A DNA stretch of 64,000 nucleotides from Sphingobium sp. CR2-8 (GTDB taxonomy: Bacteria > Pseudomonadota > Alphaproteobacteria > Sphingomonadales > Sphingomonadaceae). Where the stretch lies: NCBI RefSeq assembly GCF_035818615.1, contig NZ_JAYKZY010000001.1:784501-848500 (forward strand), read 5' to 3'. The notes under the pieces are model-generated. The model searched no databases. It was not told where the DNA came from and saw only the letters and a program-made list of their open reading frames with translations. Positions within the stretch are counted from its first letter, which is position 1; every line of letters begins with the position of its first letter. Positions 18,762-27,930 of this stretch are shown here, one piece after another. Made by a program: the position numbers and the translations under genes.

Positions 18762-18800
18762 TACCCACCATTGCATCGGCTAAAAGAGCCTGCAAGGCTT

Positions 18801-18864
18801 TCCGGCTTGAAGCCGGACGGTCCCTGTCCGTGTGTAGTCTGCACGCCATACGCGGACAGGGACC
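18801..18864. terminator. Paired hairpins between convergent genes
   Basis: A 17-base palindrome (TCCGGCTTGAAGCCGGA at 18801-18817) is followed at once by a perfect 12-bp stem: GGTCCCTGTCCG at 18819-18830 with CGGACAGGGACC at 18853-18864, then ATTTTC. It separates the plus-strand GH32 remnant from the minus-strand hydrolase. Confidence 0.6.
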
Positions 18865-18939
18865 ATTTTCATTGCTCGACTTCTCTTCAGCTTCCCATCT
18901 CTCTTTGTGGATCACAAGGTCCCGTTTGAACCGCCTCTG

Positions 18940-19968
18940 CTAAAAACCGCACTCCGTCTTGAGCCAGGCGATCACCGACCTTGCCAGCGCAATCCGTGCG
19001 GTCAGGTAATAATCATTTGCCTCTAGAATGACCTGCGCAAAATGCTTTGCGCCAGCATTCTGCATTGCCTGAACAAGCGGCTTGTGATGCAACTCAACAT
19101 ATTCCCTACTGGAATGACCAATGAGCAGTACGTTTTTGTCGACCAACTTGGACGCGGCCTTTACCATGTCGAAACGATCATATTGCGCTGAGGTCAAAGC
19201 TTCCAGTTCCGCCTTGAGATCGACCCGTCCGGCGGTGGATTGTTTCAGATCACTAAAGAACTTACCATATTTGGCTGAAAATGGCCGTTCGGGCAACATG
19301 CCAGGGCCAACGGTAATGACGGTATTGAGATTTGCGTTTTCAGCGCCGCCGATCCAGCCCATCATGCCGCCGCCGCCGCTTTTCCCCAGCACCGCGATCC
19401 GATCCGGATCCACCTGGAAGCTACGGGGAATACCTGTCCCGGGAGGCACTACATGTCGACCTCCATCCTGCCGTAGGAAATCTACGGCGGAAAACAGATC
19501 CTCAAGCGCGGTGACGAAAGAATATTTCTGGTTATCATCCCACATGCCGCGCGGATTGAAGCGCATCACATGGATGCCCGCGCCCACTAAGGCCGGCACA
19601 AGGCTATCGAGGCTATCGCCGCCATAGCGTTGTGGCGAAAGGACCACGCACCCCTTTGCTCCGGGACCATCGGCAAGCCACATGAAGGACTGAACGACTT
19701 TTCCCTGACTGGTAAAAATATGGGGGAAATGCATGGATGGATAATCGGGATCTAAATAGGGTGAATCTGTGGTCGCATAGTCGGTGCCCGTGGCAAGTGG
19801 CCAAAATTGCCTCGCCATTTTATCACCATTCGCTGCTTGGCTTGCTCCGGCTCCTGCAAACGAGGTCACAAGCGCTGCGAGACCACCTGCCAAAGTTCGG
19901 CGAGAAACGCTCGTCACAGTGTCCAGATGCGCTATCTGCGCCTCGCTAGCATTTTTGTCATGCTTCAT
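18940..19968 (-). CDS. Exported alpha/beta-hydrolase with twin-arginine signal
   Basis: A 342-residue hydrolase. The N-terminus carries SRRTLAGGLAALVTS followed by a small-residue stretch ending ASQAANG, a typical Tat signal, so a folded enzyme is probably sent to the periplasm. The nucleophile elbow is GKSGGGG (about residues 187-193), and GHSSREYVE near the C-terminus may hold the catalytic His region. Substrate is unknown; an ester or peptide linked to the cargo of the neighbouring TonB receptor is plausible. The ATG at 19968 has AGGAT just upstream; a frame starting at 20013 would spoil the signal. It lies 55 bases after the receptor gene and is likely co-transcribed. Confidence 0.82.
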   Translation of the reverse strand: MKHDKNASEAQIAHLDTVTSVSRRTLAGGLAALVTSFAGAGASQAANGDKMARQFWPLATGTDYATTDSPYLDPDYPSMHFPHIFTSQGKVVQSFMWLADGPGAKGCVVLSPQRYGGDSLDSLVPALVGAGIHVMRFNPRGMWDDNQKYSFVTALEDLFSAVDFLRQDGGRHVVPPGTGIPRSFQVDPDRIAVLGKSGGGGMMGWIGGAENANLNTVITVGPGMLPERPFSAKYGKFFSDLKQSTAGRVDLKAELEALTSAQYDRFDMVKAASKLVDKNVLLIGHSSREYVELHHKPLVQAMQNAGAKHFAQVILEANDYYLTARIALARSVIAWLKTECGF

Positions 19969-20023
19969 GATGTCGATCCTATAATTGCGTTGAAAAGCTG
20001 GCGCTGAAGCCACTCAAGCTGTT

Positions 20024-22579
20024 TTACTGGGCACCGAAGCGGTAGGTGAGTTGGAGAGATATTTGGCGGCCCCGATTGACGATGCCGTAGCGATCGGCAT
20101 CGAATGTCGGGCCGTTCGTTCCGGAAGGGCCGCCTGTAAACAAAACCGAATTCGACAACTGGTACGGATGCCTGTTCGTCAGGTTTCGCCCTAGCAACGC
20201 GGCCTCCCAATGACCGCCGCCTTGCGTCAGCCGAATATTGGAGTCCAACATCCAGAACCCACCAAGTTTGCTACTTGGTGCGAGATTTGATTCCGTGAAA
20301 TAGCTGCTCGTGTAGCTTGCGTCGGCCGAAAGCCCCAGACGCCAGTGTTCGCCCACATCACTCTCATAGTTGATCCCGGCATTGCCAGACCAGTCCGGCG
20401 CATTGTTGAACGGGCGCCCGCGAAGATCCTGAAGCGAGTAGGCACCGGTGGGACGAAGCCCAGAGTTGCAACCAGCCGCAATCGATTGACCGGGATAGCA
20501 ACCAGCGTTGTAAATATTGTAGCGCGCATTGTTATATCCGATCGCGCCGCGAAACGTCAGCCCTTCCACGCTGGTCTGCCAGTTGAGATCGGCTTCAATG
20601 CCTTTGACGGTGCCCTTGCCGGCGTTCGCGATGGCGAATTGCGTGCCATCCAGGTAAGTCACCTGCAATCCGGTAGTGACATAATGGTACGCACTCAGAT
20701 TAGCCCGGAGCCGGTTTCCAAAGAGCAGTGCCTTGACACCTGCCTCTCCCCCTTTGGTCACTTGTTGCTGATAGGGCGCACCGCTTGGCGTGAAGCCTCC
20801 GCTGAGGAATCCGCGCTTGTAGTTTGCGAAGACAGTCAGTTTGCTGGAAGGTCTCCATGCGGCGGTCAGTTCCGGCGAGAAATTCCGCCATGTGCGATCC
20901 GGATCGGCCGGGAGCGGGATGTTGGCGACATTTTTGAAGGAGACGTCCTTCTTTTCCCACGAATACCGGCCGCCACCAGCTAGCTCTACGGTTGCGATCG
21001 GATTGATCCGCACTTGGCCGAAGATCGAAGCATGGGAGCCACCAAGGTTAAGATCAGCACCGCTGATCTTGAAGGGGTTGTCTGGATTTCTAACGTCCTG
21101 GAAATCGTACAGAAATTTGGTATCCTGAAGATATAGGCCTGCTAAGAAATTGACCGGTCCTTCAAAGCTGCTGGCCAGGCGCAGTTCCTGGCTTAACTCA
21201 CGCAGGTCGATATGATAATCGCCAACGATTACGCGGCTAGCGTCTGAAGTGGATAGGTAGGGGGACACCCAGTCGATCTTAGCCTTGTACAGGCTTGTGA
21301 GCGATGTCACGGTAAGCAGATCCGACGGCCGGTAATTGAGTTCCAAAGAGCTCAGAAGCTGTTGCTGGTCCAGCACGGGATCACCGTCATTCAGGCCGAA
21401 CCTCTGAAAGTTAGGCCCGAAGCCTGTATAGGAGACTTTGTTGTCGGCCTTGCACGTCTCCGATGCTCGATTAGCGCCAAGCGCCAGCTGGGGAATGGCG
21501 AAGGGGCAATAGACATATTGCCGTGTCGACGGATTGCCGGCGCTTTTGACCTTTCCGTAATTGAGCTTGAATCGCGCATCGAACATGTCTGACGGATCAA
21601 ATTTGAGCGTCAGTCGACCGGCGGCCTCCCGATCGTGCGGAAGACGACTTCTTGCAACACCGAACGGCTCACTGGACGGGTAAATATTTTTCTCCCATCC
21701 CGACATATGCGAGCCCAGGAAGGCGATGCGCACCCCAAGCGTATCTGTCACTGGTCCAGAGACAAAGCCGTCGATTTGCGCTTCGCGTCCGACAAACTCG
21801 TATAGCGTGGATAGTTTTGCTTCAAATTTGCCGGTCGGATCCGCGGTGCGCATCGAGATGACACCTCCTGGGCTGTTCTTTCCGAAAAAAAGCCCTTGCG
21901 GCCCTTTGAGGACTTCAATTTGTGCCAGATCCATCTGGCCGATACGACGAACACTTGACCGCGCGACCTGTGCACCATCAATGTTGAAGGTGACGCCTTG
22001 ATCCGCGGTCGTCGTGTTAGCATTTGCACCGATCCCGCGTAGCACGATGCTGCCTCCTTGGATCGAACCTTGCCCAATCTGAAGCTGTGGAATGACGGCG
22101 TTCAGTTCTTCGACACGGGTCAAATGGCGCCGGTTGATTTCGCTCTGGCTAACACCGCTAACGACCACGGGAGCCGAAATCGACGCTTCGTTCCGGCGCC
22201 GGGCCGTCACCACAATATCGCCATTTGGCGCGCCGTCTGCGTCTGATGCCAGTGTAGCTGGCGCAAACGTCTTGGAGGGAGAAGGGGCGACTGCCCGCCT
22301 GATCGTAATGATACCCGTGGCATCGGAAGGCTGCCGTGCAACAAGGCCAGTACCGGCAAGCAAACGCCGGAGCGCGGCTTCGACTTCCAACTTGCCCACG
22401 ACAGCGTTTGCGCGCTTTCCCCGAACCAGCTCTTCGCTCGCCAGTATCTGACGACCAGACTGCTTTGCAAAAGTTGCGATGGCCGAGTTAGCCGGTTGAG
22501 CAGGGATGGAGAAATTTCGAACTTCGGCTAAAGCAGGCTGCGTCGAAATAGCAGCGATCATCGCTATTGAGATGCTCAT
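20024..22579 (-). CDS. TonB-dependent transducer/receptor with N-terminal signalling (STN) domain
   Basis: An outer-membrane receptor of about 850 residues. After a signal peptide ending STQPALA comes a secretin/TonB short N-terminal domain (FSIPAQPANSAIATFAKQSG onwards), the part of FecA-like receptors that signals to FecR. Then follow the plug (with VLRGIG and VLKGPQGLFFGKNSPGGVI) and a long beta-barrel ending in LTYRFGAQ. The ATG at 22579 has GGGGGA six bases upstream; an ATG at 22663 would add 28 residues including a basic stretch and could be the true start of a long signal peptide. Genes for the sigma factor and FecR lie upstream in the same direction. The ligand (siderophore, heme or sugar) cannot be assigned. 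Confidence 0.92.
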   Translation of the reverse strand: MSISIAMIAAISTQPALAEVRNFSIPAQPANSAIATFAKQSGRQILASEELVRGKRANAVVGKLEVEAALRRLLAGTGLVARQPSDATGIITIRRAVAPSPSKTFAPATLASDADGAPNGDIVVTARRRNEASISAPVVVSGVSQSEINRRHLTRVEELNAVIPQLQIGQGSIQGGSIVLRGIGANANTTTADQGVTFNIDGAQVARSSVRRIGQMDLAQIEVLKGPQGLFFGKNSPGGVISMRTADPTGKFEAKLSTLYEFVGREAQIDGFVSGPVTDTLGVRIAFLGSHMSGWEKNIYPSSEPFGVARSRLPHDREAAGRLTLKFDPSDMFDARFKLNYGKVKSAGNPSTRQYVYCPFAIPQLALGANRASETCKADNKVSYTGFGPNFQRFGLNDGDPVLDQQQLLSSLELNYRPSDLLTVTSLTSLYKAKIDWVSPYLSTSDASRVIVGDYHIDLRELSQELRLASSFEGPVNFLAGLYLQDTKFLYDFQDVRNPDNPFKISGADLNLGGSHASIFGQVRINPIATVELAGGGRYSWEKKDVSFKNVANIPLPADPDRTWRNFSPELTAAWRPSSKLTVFANYKRGFLSGGFTPSGAPYQQQVTKGGEAGVKALLFGNRLRANLSAYHYVTTGLQVTYLDGTQFAIANAGKGTVKGIEADLNWQTSVEGLTFRGAIGYNNARYNIYNAGCYPGQSIAAGCNSGLRPTGAYSLQDLRGRPFNNAPDWSGNAGINYESDVGEHWRLGLSADASYTSSYFTESNLAPSSKLGGFWMLDSNIRLTQGGGHWEAALLGRNLTNRHPYQLSNSVLFTGGPSGTNGPTFDADRYGIVNRGRQISLQLTYRFGAQ

Positions 22580-22765
22580 ATATGTCCCCCATGCCGGCGG
22601 CGCGTCTTTGCGCCTTTCCTTATTGCTGTGATGCACGGCGCGGCCCTTTCCGACGGGGGACATTTATTTTTTCATATTTTTGTAAAATAGGTATCTGCAC
22701 TCATGGCATAAATTTGGGGATAGATAGACATATCGAGACGGACCAATGCCATCGAAGAGCAGCGA

Positions 22766-23722
22766 TTATCGCATAATGAAAATTTCGTTTTCCCGTTGCA
22801 CGACATGCGCTCCAGTCATGTCAACAACAGCGTCCGCAAACTTCATTGGATCGTTTGTCCGAAAATAGCCGACAAGGCGCTCACGGCCGATCGACGGGTC
22901 GCCGACAACGATCTGCTGACGATTATAGCGATTGAGTTCCGCCACGGCATAGTCGACAGTTTGTCCGTCCACGACGATCTCTCCACCGCGCCACGCCAGG
23001 GCCTGCTCCACATCCTGTGATTTGCTATCAATGGGCGAAGTAGCGCCAATAACGGCTGCGTCGACGAAAGAGCGAGAACCGGCCGCTAGTCGGCGGCGGG
23101 CCTCTTCATGCCCGTCAATCCAAGTTTCAACGACGCCTTCAGTGACAAGAACATCGGCTCCGTCAGCATGTTGGCGTACAGCAAATGCAGTTCCGACGGC
23201 ACGAACACGAACTGTGCCGGATTCAACCACAAAAGGGCGCGACTTGTCGTGCGCCACCTGAAACCAGGCCTCGCCCTTCTCCAACTGAATGGTACGTCGT
23301 CGCGGTTCCAAGGTGATGGCGAGCCGACTGGCGGTATTGAGGACCGCCACGGATCCGTCGGCGAGCGGCACGCGTCGTATCTCGCCTAAGTCCGTGCGCA
23401 ATTCATTCCGCCGCAGGCGAGGCAAAACGAACATTGAACCAACTCCGGCAGTCAACGCTGCAGCCCCGGCCGAAAATTGCAGAAACCGTCGGCGATCAGG
23501 ATGCGGTAAGCCTTCAATCATAGCTGGCGGTTCTGCAGATTCACTGCTGACCGCGAGCGCCCGTCCGCGATCAAGATAGGCTAAGGTTGCCTGAGCGCGC
23601 AACAATGCGCCGTGGTGGAGAGGATCTTCTGCGAGCCAAGCAGACAGTACCGCCTCCTCGTCTGTGGACAAGGAACCAGCGTCGAGTTTGATAGCCCAAG
23701 AAGCTGCGCAGTCATCAGTCAT
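22766..23722 (-). CDS. FecR-type anti-sigma factor/sensor
   Basis: A 318-residue inner-membrane regulator. The cytoplasmic N-terminal DUF4880-like part contains WAIKLDAGSLSTDEEAVLSAWL. One membrane segment lies at about residues 85-100 (FSAGAAALTAGVGSMFVL), followed by the periplasmic FecR domain (GEIRRVPLADGSVAVLNTAS, GEAWFQVAHDKSRPF, VGTAFAVR). A C-terminal segment similar to STN domains would contact the receptor. The start at 23722 overlaps the sigma-factor gene by eight bases; 23740 is an alternative. Together these genes form the standard surface-signalling trio. Confidence 0.92.
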   Translation of the reverse strand: MTDDCAASWAIKLDAGSLSTDEEAVLSAWLAEDPLHHGALLRAQATLAYLDRGRALAVSSESAEPPAMIEGLPHPDRRRFLQFSAGAAALTAGVGSMFVLPRLRRNELRTDLGEIRRVPLADGSVAVLNTASRLAITLEPRRRTIQLEKGEAWFQVAHDKSRPFVVESGTVRVRAVGTAFAVRQHADGADVLVTEGVVETWIDGHEEARRRLAAGSRSFVDAAVIGATSPIDSKSQDVEQALAWRGGEIVVDGQTVDYAVAELNRYNRQQIVVGDPSIGRERLVGYFRTNDPMKFADAVVDMTGAHVVQRENEIFIMR

Positions 23723-24347
23723 CTTGGTTCTTCGTTGCATGTTGCTCACTTCGTCTTCCCGTGATTTGGACACCCCCTCCTTCTTCTTCCGCAATGGCTT
23801 TCATAATGAGCTTCAGTCCCCGAATGGCCTGCGCCTCCACAATATGTTCGGCTAGACCAAGGCGTTCGGCGATCTGGCGCTGAGGTACTCCTTCTATGCG
23901 CCGGAGGTGAAAAATCTCGCGACAACGGTCCGGCAGCGCAGCGATCAGCCGCTCGACGCGCGCCAGTTCCTGTCGGGCACTGGCCTGCCGTTCTGGGCCA
24001 GGGGCAGAATCTTGCAACGTCATTGCCTCAACCTCCGTCAGGCTTTCTATCCGAACTATTCGGTCCCTGCGAACGCGACGAAGCATCACCGATCGAGCTG
24101 TTGTGAATAGATAGGCTCGCCCATTGCGGATGTGATCCACGCCTGACAACTGCGAGATACATAGATAGGCGTCGTGGATGATGTCATCGATATCCTGGGA
24201 TGGCAGCGACCGACGGCGGAGCCAAGCGCGCAAATCCCCTTCGTAGGGAACGATGTTGCTCCCGACCCATGCGATGATATCGCTACGGCATCCTACCAAG
24301 CGCTTCACCCCTTCAGGAGACACCTTGTCGATGCATAGTAGATGCAT
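23715..24347 (-). CDS. ECF sigma factor, FecI-like
   Basis: A 210-residue ECF sigma factor. Region 2 shows LPSQDIDDIIHDAYL and GRAYLFTTARSVMLRRVRRD; region 4 shows LPDRCREIFHLRRIEGVPQRQIAERLG, the helix-turn-helix for the -35 element. It would direct RNA polymerase to the receptor gene after release by FecR. The open frame runs on into the IS66 element; the ATG at 24347 (MHLLCIDKV) is the last one giving a normal length. ATGATATTGTCAT directly upstream is a weak Fur-box-like palindrome. IS66 inserted 62 bases upstream of this ATG has probably removed or replaced the native promoter. Confidence 0.85.
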   Translation of the reverse strand: MHLLCIDKVSPEGVKRLVGCRSDIIAWVGSNIVPYEGDLRAWLRRRSLPSQDIDDIIHDAYLCISQLSGVDHIRNGRAYLFTTARSVMLRRVRRDRIVRIESLTEVEAMTLQDSAPGPERQASARQELARVERLIAALPDRCREIFHLRRIEGVPQRQIAERLGLAEHIVEAQAIRGLKLIMKAIAEEEGGGVQITGRRSEQHATKNQDD

Positions 24348-24486
24348 GACAATATCATTTCCGACGATGAACGTTGAAATTTTTTTATTGTAGCCCGGCC
24401 GGCTCGACAGTAAGCGGTAAAAATCCCCCACATTTTCATGATTTGGCGATTTGGTAAGTAGTGCGCCTTGCATTTGCGAGGTTGCG

Positions 24487-24948
24487 ATGAGTGGTGATTT
24501 CGAAACGGGTTTCGAAACTGAAAGGGCTGAGAGGGCAGGCAAGGCCGAGCGTCTTGATGTCATTCCCTTGTCGAATGGCAACCGTGGATGGACTCCGGCG
24601 GCGAAGGCGCGGATCATTGAGGAGAGCTTCAAGCAGGGAGCGAATGTGTCTGAGGTGGCGCGGCGTCATGGCATGCTCCCGCAACAGCTTTATAACTGGC
24701 GAGGGCGTTTCCGAGAGCGGGCCGAGGGGATGGCCTTTGTTCCCGCGGTGATCGAAGACCCGGCTGCACCTCCCGTACCGCCGCCATCTTCCGGGCCACC
24801 GGCGCCCTCAGTGTCATCGTTGCCCGCGAGCCTGAGGAGTGGCGGTGAGATCGTCATCGAGACCCGCGGGCTGTCGATCCGCATCCCGTCGCACGTCGAT
24901 GCCGACCATATCGAGCGGGTGCTCCTGGCCGCGCGGGTGACCACGTGA
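24487..24948 (+). CDS. tnpA: IS66 TnpA-like accessory protein (helix-turn-helix)
   Basis: A 153-residue protein, the first gene of IS66. The helix-turn-helix is in the segment WTPAAKARIIEESFKQG to SEVARRHGMLPQQLYNWR, as in IS3-type OrfA/IS66 TnpA proteins. It is required with TnpB for IS66 transposition in family members studied. The start is the ATG at 24487; its stop overlaps the GTG of tnpB. Confidence 0.9.
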   Translation: MSGDFETGFETERAERAGKAERLDVIPLSNGNRGWTPAAKARIIEESFKQGANVSEVARRHGMLPQQLYNWRGRFRERAEGMAFVPAVIEDPAAPPVPPPSSGPPAPSVSSLPASLRSGGEIVIETRGLSIRIPSHVDADHIERVLLAARVTT

Positions 24949-25298
24949 TCATCCCGCCCGGGCCGTTGAAGGTGCTGGTTGCAACCCAGCCCGTGGACTT
25001 CAGGAAGGGCATGGTAGGCCTCGCCTCACTGGTGCAGCAGGAACTGCGGCTCGACCCATTCTCAGGCATGCTTTTTGTCTTCCGGGCACGCCGGGCAGAC
25101 AGGATAAAACTCCTGCTATGGGATGGCACCGGGCTCGTACTCGTGACGAAGCGGTTGCAGGATGGGAAGTTCCGCTGGCCCCGACCGGGAGACGGCGTGA
25201 TGAAGCTGTCGGCGGCCCAGGCTTCGGCGTTGTTCGAGGGGCTGGACTGGTCGCGCATGCATGTGCCGCGCGTGCCAAAACCACTTCATGCACAGTAG
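24945..25298 (+). CDS. tnpB: IS66 TnpB accessory protein
   Basis: A 117-residue IS66 Orf2-like protein. The segments VLVATQPVDFRKGMVGL, FVFRARRADRIKLLLWDGTG and FRWPRPGDGVMKLS are the family hallmarks. The GTG start overlaps the tnpA stop by four bases. Its biochemical role is not established; it is needed for transposition in IS66 relatives. Confidence 0.93.
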   Translation: MIIPPGPLKVLVATQPVDFRKGMVGLASLVQQELRLDPFSGMLFVFRARRADRIKLLLWDGTGLVLVTKRLQDGKFRWPRPGDGVMKLSAAQASALFEGLDWSRMHVPRVPKPLHAQ

Positions 25299-25365
25299 AT
25301 CGCACGCCTGATTTTGTCTGGCGCAGGGGTGTTCCCAGCCGTGCGAAACCGGCTAGAATACGGGC

Positions 25366-26979
25366 GTGGCGGCGCATCCTGAACCCCCTCTCGAGACCAG
25401 CCCGGAGGCTGGATATGACGAGCTTCCCGATAATGTGGAGCAGCTCAAGGCGATGGTGCTGGCCGAGCGCGCTCGCGCGGCGCGGCTTGAACATATCCTC
25501 AAGCTGATCAACCGCTCGACCTTCGGCAAGCGTTCGGAAAAGCTCCCGGTCGATCAACTGGCATTGACGCTGGAAGACCAGGGCGTCGCCCTTGGCGAAG
25601 CCGATGGCTTGCAGGACAAGACCGCCGAGGAGGCCGAACGTTATGGCCTCAGGCCGCGTCGTCGACGGGCTCCGGATGCCGAGCGCGCATCACTGCCAGC
25701 GCATCTGCCGCGCTTCGAGACAGTGATCGAGCCCGAAAGCCTGGAATGTGCCTGTGGCGGGGCGCTACACAAGATCGGTGAGGACCGGTCCGAAAGGCTC
25801 GACATCATCCCGGCCCAGCATCGTGTGATGGTGACGATCCGACCCCGCTATGCCTGCCGCTGCTGTAGCGACGGCGTTCGCCAGGCGTTGGCACCGGCAC
25901 ATGTCGTGCCGGGCGGCTTGCCGACCGAAGCGCTGATCGCCGATGTTCTGATCAACAAATATTGCGACCACTTGCCGCTTTACCGTCAGTCGAAGATCTT
26001 CGCCCGGCAAGGCATCGAGATCAGCCGCGCCACTCTGGCGAACTGGGTTGGTCGCGGCATCGCTGCGCTGATGCCGATCACCGACAGGATGCGCGCCGAT
26101 GCGCTTGCCCGTGCCCGTCTGTTCGTCGACGAAACTACGGTCAAGGTGCTGGCACCGGGAACGGGCAAGACGAAAACCGGCTACATGTGGGTCATAGTGT
26201 GCGACGATCGCGCTCATGGCGGCGTCGATCCGCCTCTGGCGCTCTATACCTATATGCCGGGACGCGGAAAAATGTGGGCCAGGCAGTTGCTAGGGTCATA
26301 CCAGGGCATCCTACAGGTCGATGCCTGGCAGGCTTATGACCAGTTCGGCAAGGATGATAGCGCCGACGCCGGCGTCACGAAGTCCTTTTGTTGGGCTCAC
26401 CTGCGACGCGGCTTCGTCGATGCAGGCAGCGATGCCCCGGTCGCGCAGGACGCTTTGCAGCGCATTGCCGAAATCTATCGCATCGAGAAGGAAATCCGGG
26501 GGCGCGCGGCCGAGGAACGCCTTGCCGTCAGGCAGGAGCGAACCCGTCCACTGGTCGACAAGCTCCATGCCTGGTTCGCCGCCACCGCACCGCGCATGAT
26601 GGCTGGATCGGCAACGAGCGATGCGATGAAATATGCGCTCAAGCGCTGGGCGGGCTTTACCCGGTTCCTCGACGACGGCAGGATCGAGATCGACAACAAC
26701 GCCGCCGAACGGGCCGTCAGGCCGGTGACTCTCCAAAGAAAAAATGCACTCTTCACCGGCCACCAACTCGGCGCCGAAAACTGGGCAGCGATCTCCTCGC
26801 TGGTCGAAACCTGCAAGATGCTGGACGTCAATCCCTACGCCTATCTCTGCGATGTCCTGGCCCGGATCATCACCCGCGCAGACACCGATCCCATCGACGA
26901 TCTGTTGCCGTACAACTGGCTCGATGCCAACGCCGCCCAAGCTTCGTTCGAACTAAGCAGCATCGCAAGCGCCGCCTGA
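25366..26979 (+). CDS. tnpC: IS66 transposase
   Basis: The 537-residue DDE transposase of IS66. It has the N-terminal leucine-rich/IS66 zinc-finger region (CACGGALHKIGEDRSERLDIIP and RPRYACRCC with Cys pairs), the catalytic core containing RLFVDETTVKVLAPG, LQVDAWQAYD and FCWAHLRRGF, and DNNAAERAVRP with the final acidic residue. It is full length. The GTG start follows tnpB by 67 bases. The protein is identical, as far as can be compared, to that of copy 2. Confidence 0.95.
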   Translation: MAAHPEPPLETSPEAGYDELPDNVEQLKAMVLAERARAARLEHILKLINRSTFGKRSEKLPVDQLALTLEDQGVALGEADGLQDKTAEEAERYGLRPRRRRAPDAERASLPAHLPRFETVIEPESLECACGGALHKIGEDRSERLDIIPAQHRVMVTIRPRYACRCCSDGVRQALAPAHVVPGGLPTEALIADVLINKYCDHLPLYRQSKIFARQGIEISRATLANWVGRGIAALMPITDRMRADALARARLFVDETTVKVLAPGTGKTKTGYMWVIVCDDRAHGGVDPPLALYTYMPGRGKMWARQLLGSYQGILQVDAWQAYDQFGKDDSADAGVTKSFCWAHLRRGFVDAGSDAPVAQDALQRIAEIYRIEKEIRGRAAEERLAVRQERTRPLVDKLHAWFAATAPRMMAGSATSDAMKYALKRWAGFTRFLDDGRIEIDNNAAERAVRPVTLQRKNALFTGHQLGAENWAAISSLVETCKMLDVNPYAYLCDVLARIITRADTDPIDDLLPYNWLDANAAQASFELSSIASAA

Positions 26980-27094
26980 TCACTCAGATGACAGCACCGC
27001 TCCCAAGGCCACGTGGGGGATTTTTACCGCTTACGCTCGACAGAGCTTCGCTTTCCGATCTTATGAAGAGCCTAAGCAAGCAAGATTCCTCGCA

Positions 27095-27616
27095 ATGAAC
27101 CTGATGGGAAAGATACCGATCCTGGAACTGTATGATGGAGCCATAATTTCGGGATCGACGGCCATCACCGAATATCTCGACAATCTCGATAGCAATCCGA
27201 TTTTGACTGGAAAGACGCCGAAGGAAAAAGACGTTATCCATATGATGCAGCGGCGGGCAGAGATGATGGTGATTGATCCGATCGACGACTATTTTCACTA
27301 CGGCACACCACGCCTTGGCCTTGCATTACGTCCGTGGCGCATGCCGGAATGGGGCGGCGCTCAGGAATGGGGTAAAAGGCGCGGCTTCTACGCCGTCGCC
27401 AATCTGGCATATTTCGATAGTCTGTTATCAAACCAGCCCTATCTGGCAGGTGGGCGTTTCTCGATGGCGGATATCACACTTTATTGCAGCTTTCTTTTTG
27501 CGGACCTGATCGGCTTACCTCTTATGACCGGACATTCGTCACTGATCGCATGGCGAAAAAGGGTCGATGCGCTACCGTCGGTGTCGAACCGGAGCAGAAA
27601 AGGAACAAGGGCCTAA
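27095..27616 (+). pseudogene. Glutathione S-transferase, 5'-truncated remnant
   Basis: The 173 codons encode GKIPILELYDGAIISGSTAI-TEYLDN, the second half of the GST thioredoxin fold with the glutathione-binding Ser, then the all-helical C-terminal domain with YLAGGRFSMADITLYC. The first about 45 residues with the catalytic Ser/Cys/Tyr are missing. IS66 copy 1 lies just upstream, but reading the frame through the pre-insertion sequence meets a stop within 30 codons and no GST start, so the 5' loss seems older than the IS. It is probably inactive. Confidence 0.65.
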
Positions 27617-27825
27617 GCCCAGGCAAAATCTTCCCGGTGACCTGCCCCCGGGGGCCTTGATTAAAACGTGGAACTTCCGGTTGAATATTCTGGCGTGCTC
27701 GCCTGCCAAAACGCGTCAGGCGTGATGCCGTGATGCTCTAGTCCTGCACGAACGTCCGACGCTATTGTGCAAGCGGCCGATTTCCCAATGTTGATGGCGG
27801 AGTAAAATGCCCCGGAACGGACATT
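27617..27825. other. Spacer between GST remnant and IS21
   Basis: About 210 bases with no supported gene. A CCCCCGGGGG palindrome lies near 27646-27655. Nothing else recognisable is seen. Confidence 0.4.
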
Positions 27826-27930
27826 TGAAAATTCCCCACTTCTTCTGATTGGCCCTTGTCCGGGGCGAGCCCCGGACAAGGGCCAAAGCAAAATATCGGG
27901 CATGATCCTCCTGACGGGAGGCGCGCTACG

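Larger units (their letters stand above)
24410..27034 (+). mobile_element. IS66-family insertion sequence, copy 1, with 8-bp target duplication
   Basis: The element is 2625 bp. Its ends are inverted repeats starting GTAAGCGGTAAAAATCCCCC, and it carries the three genes tnpA, tnpB and tnpC in order. GCTCGACA occurs at 24402-24409 and again at 27035-27042, a perfect 8-bp target duplication as expected for IS66. It is intact and near-identical to copy 2 at 44850-47474. Confidence 0.95.
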
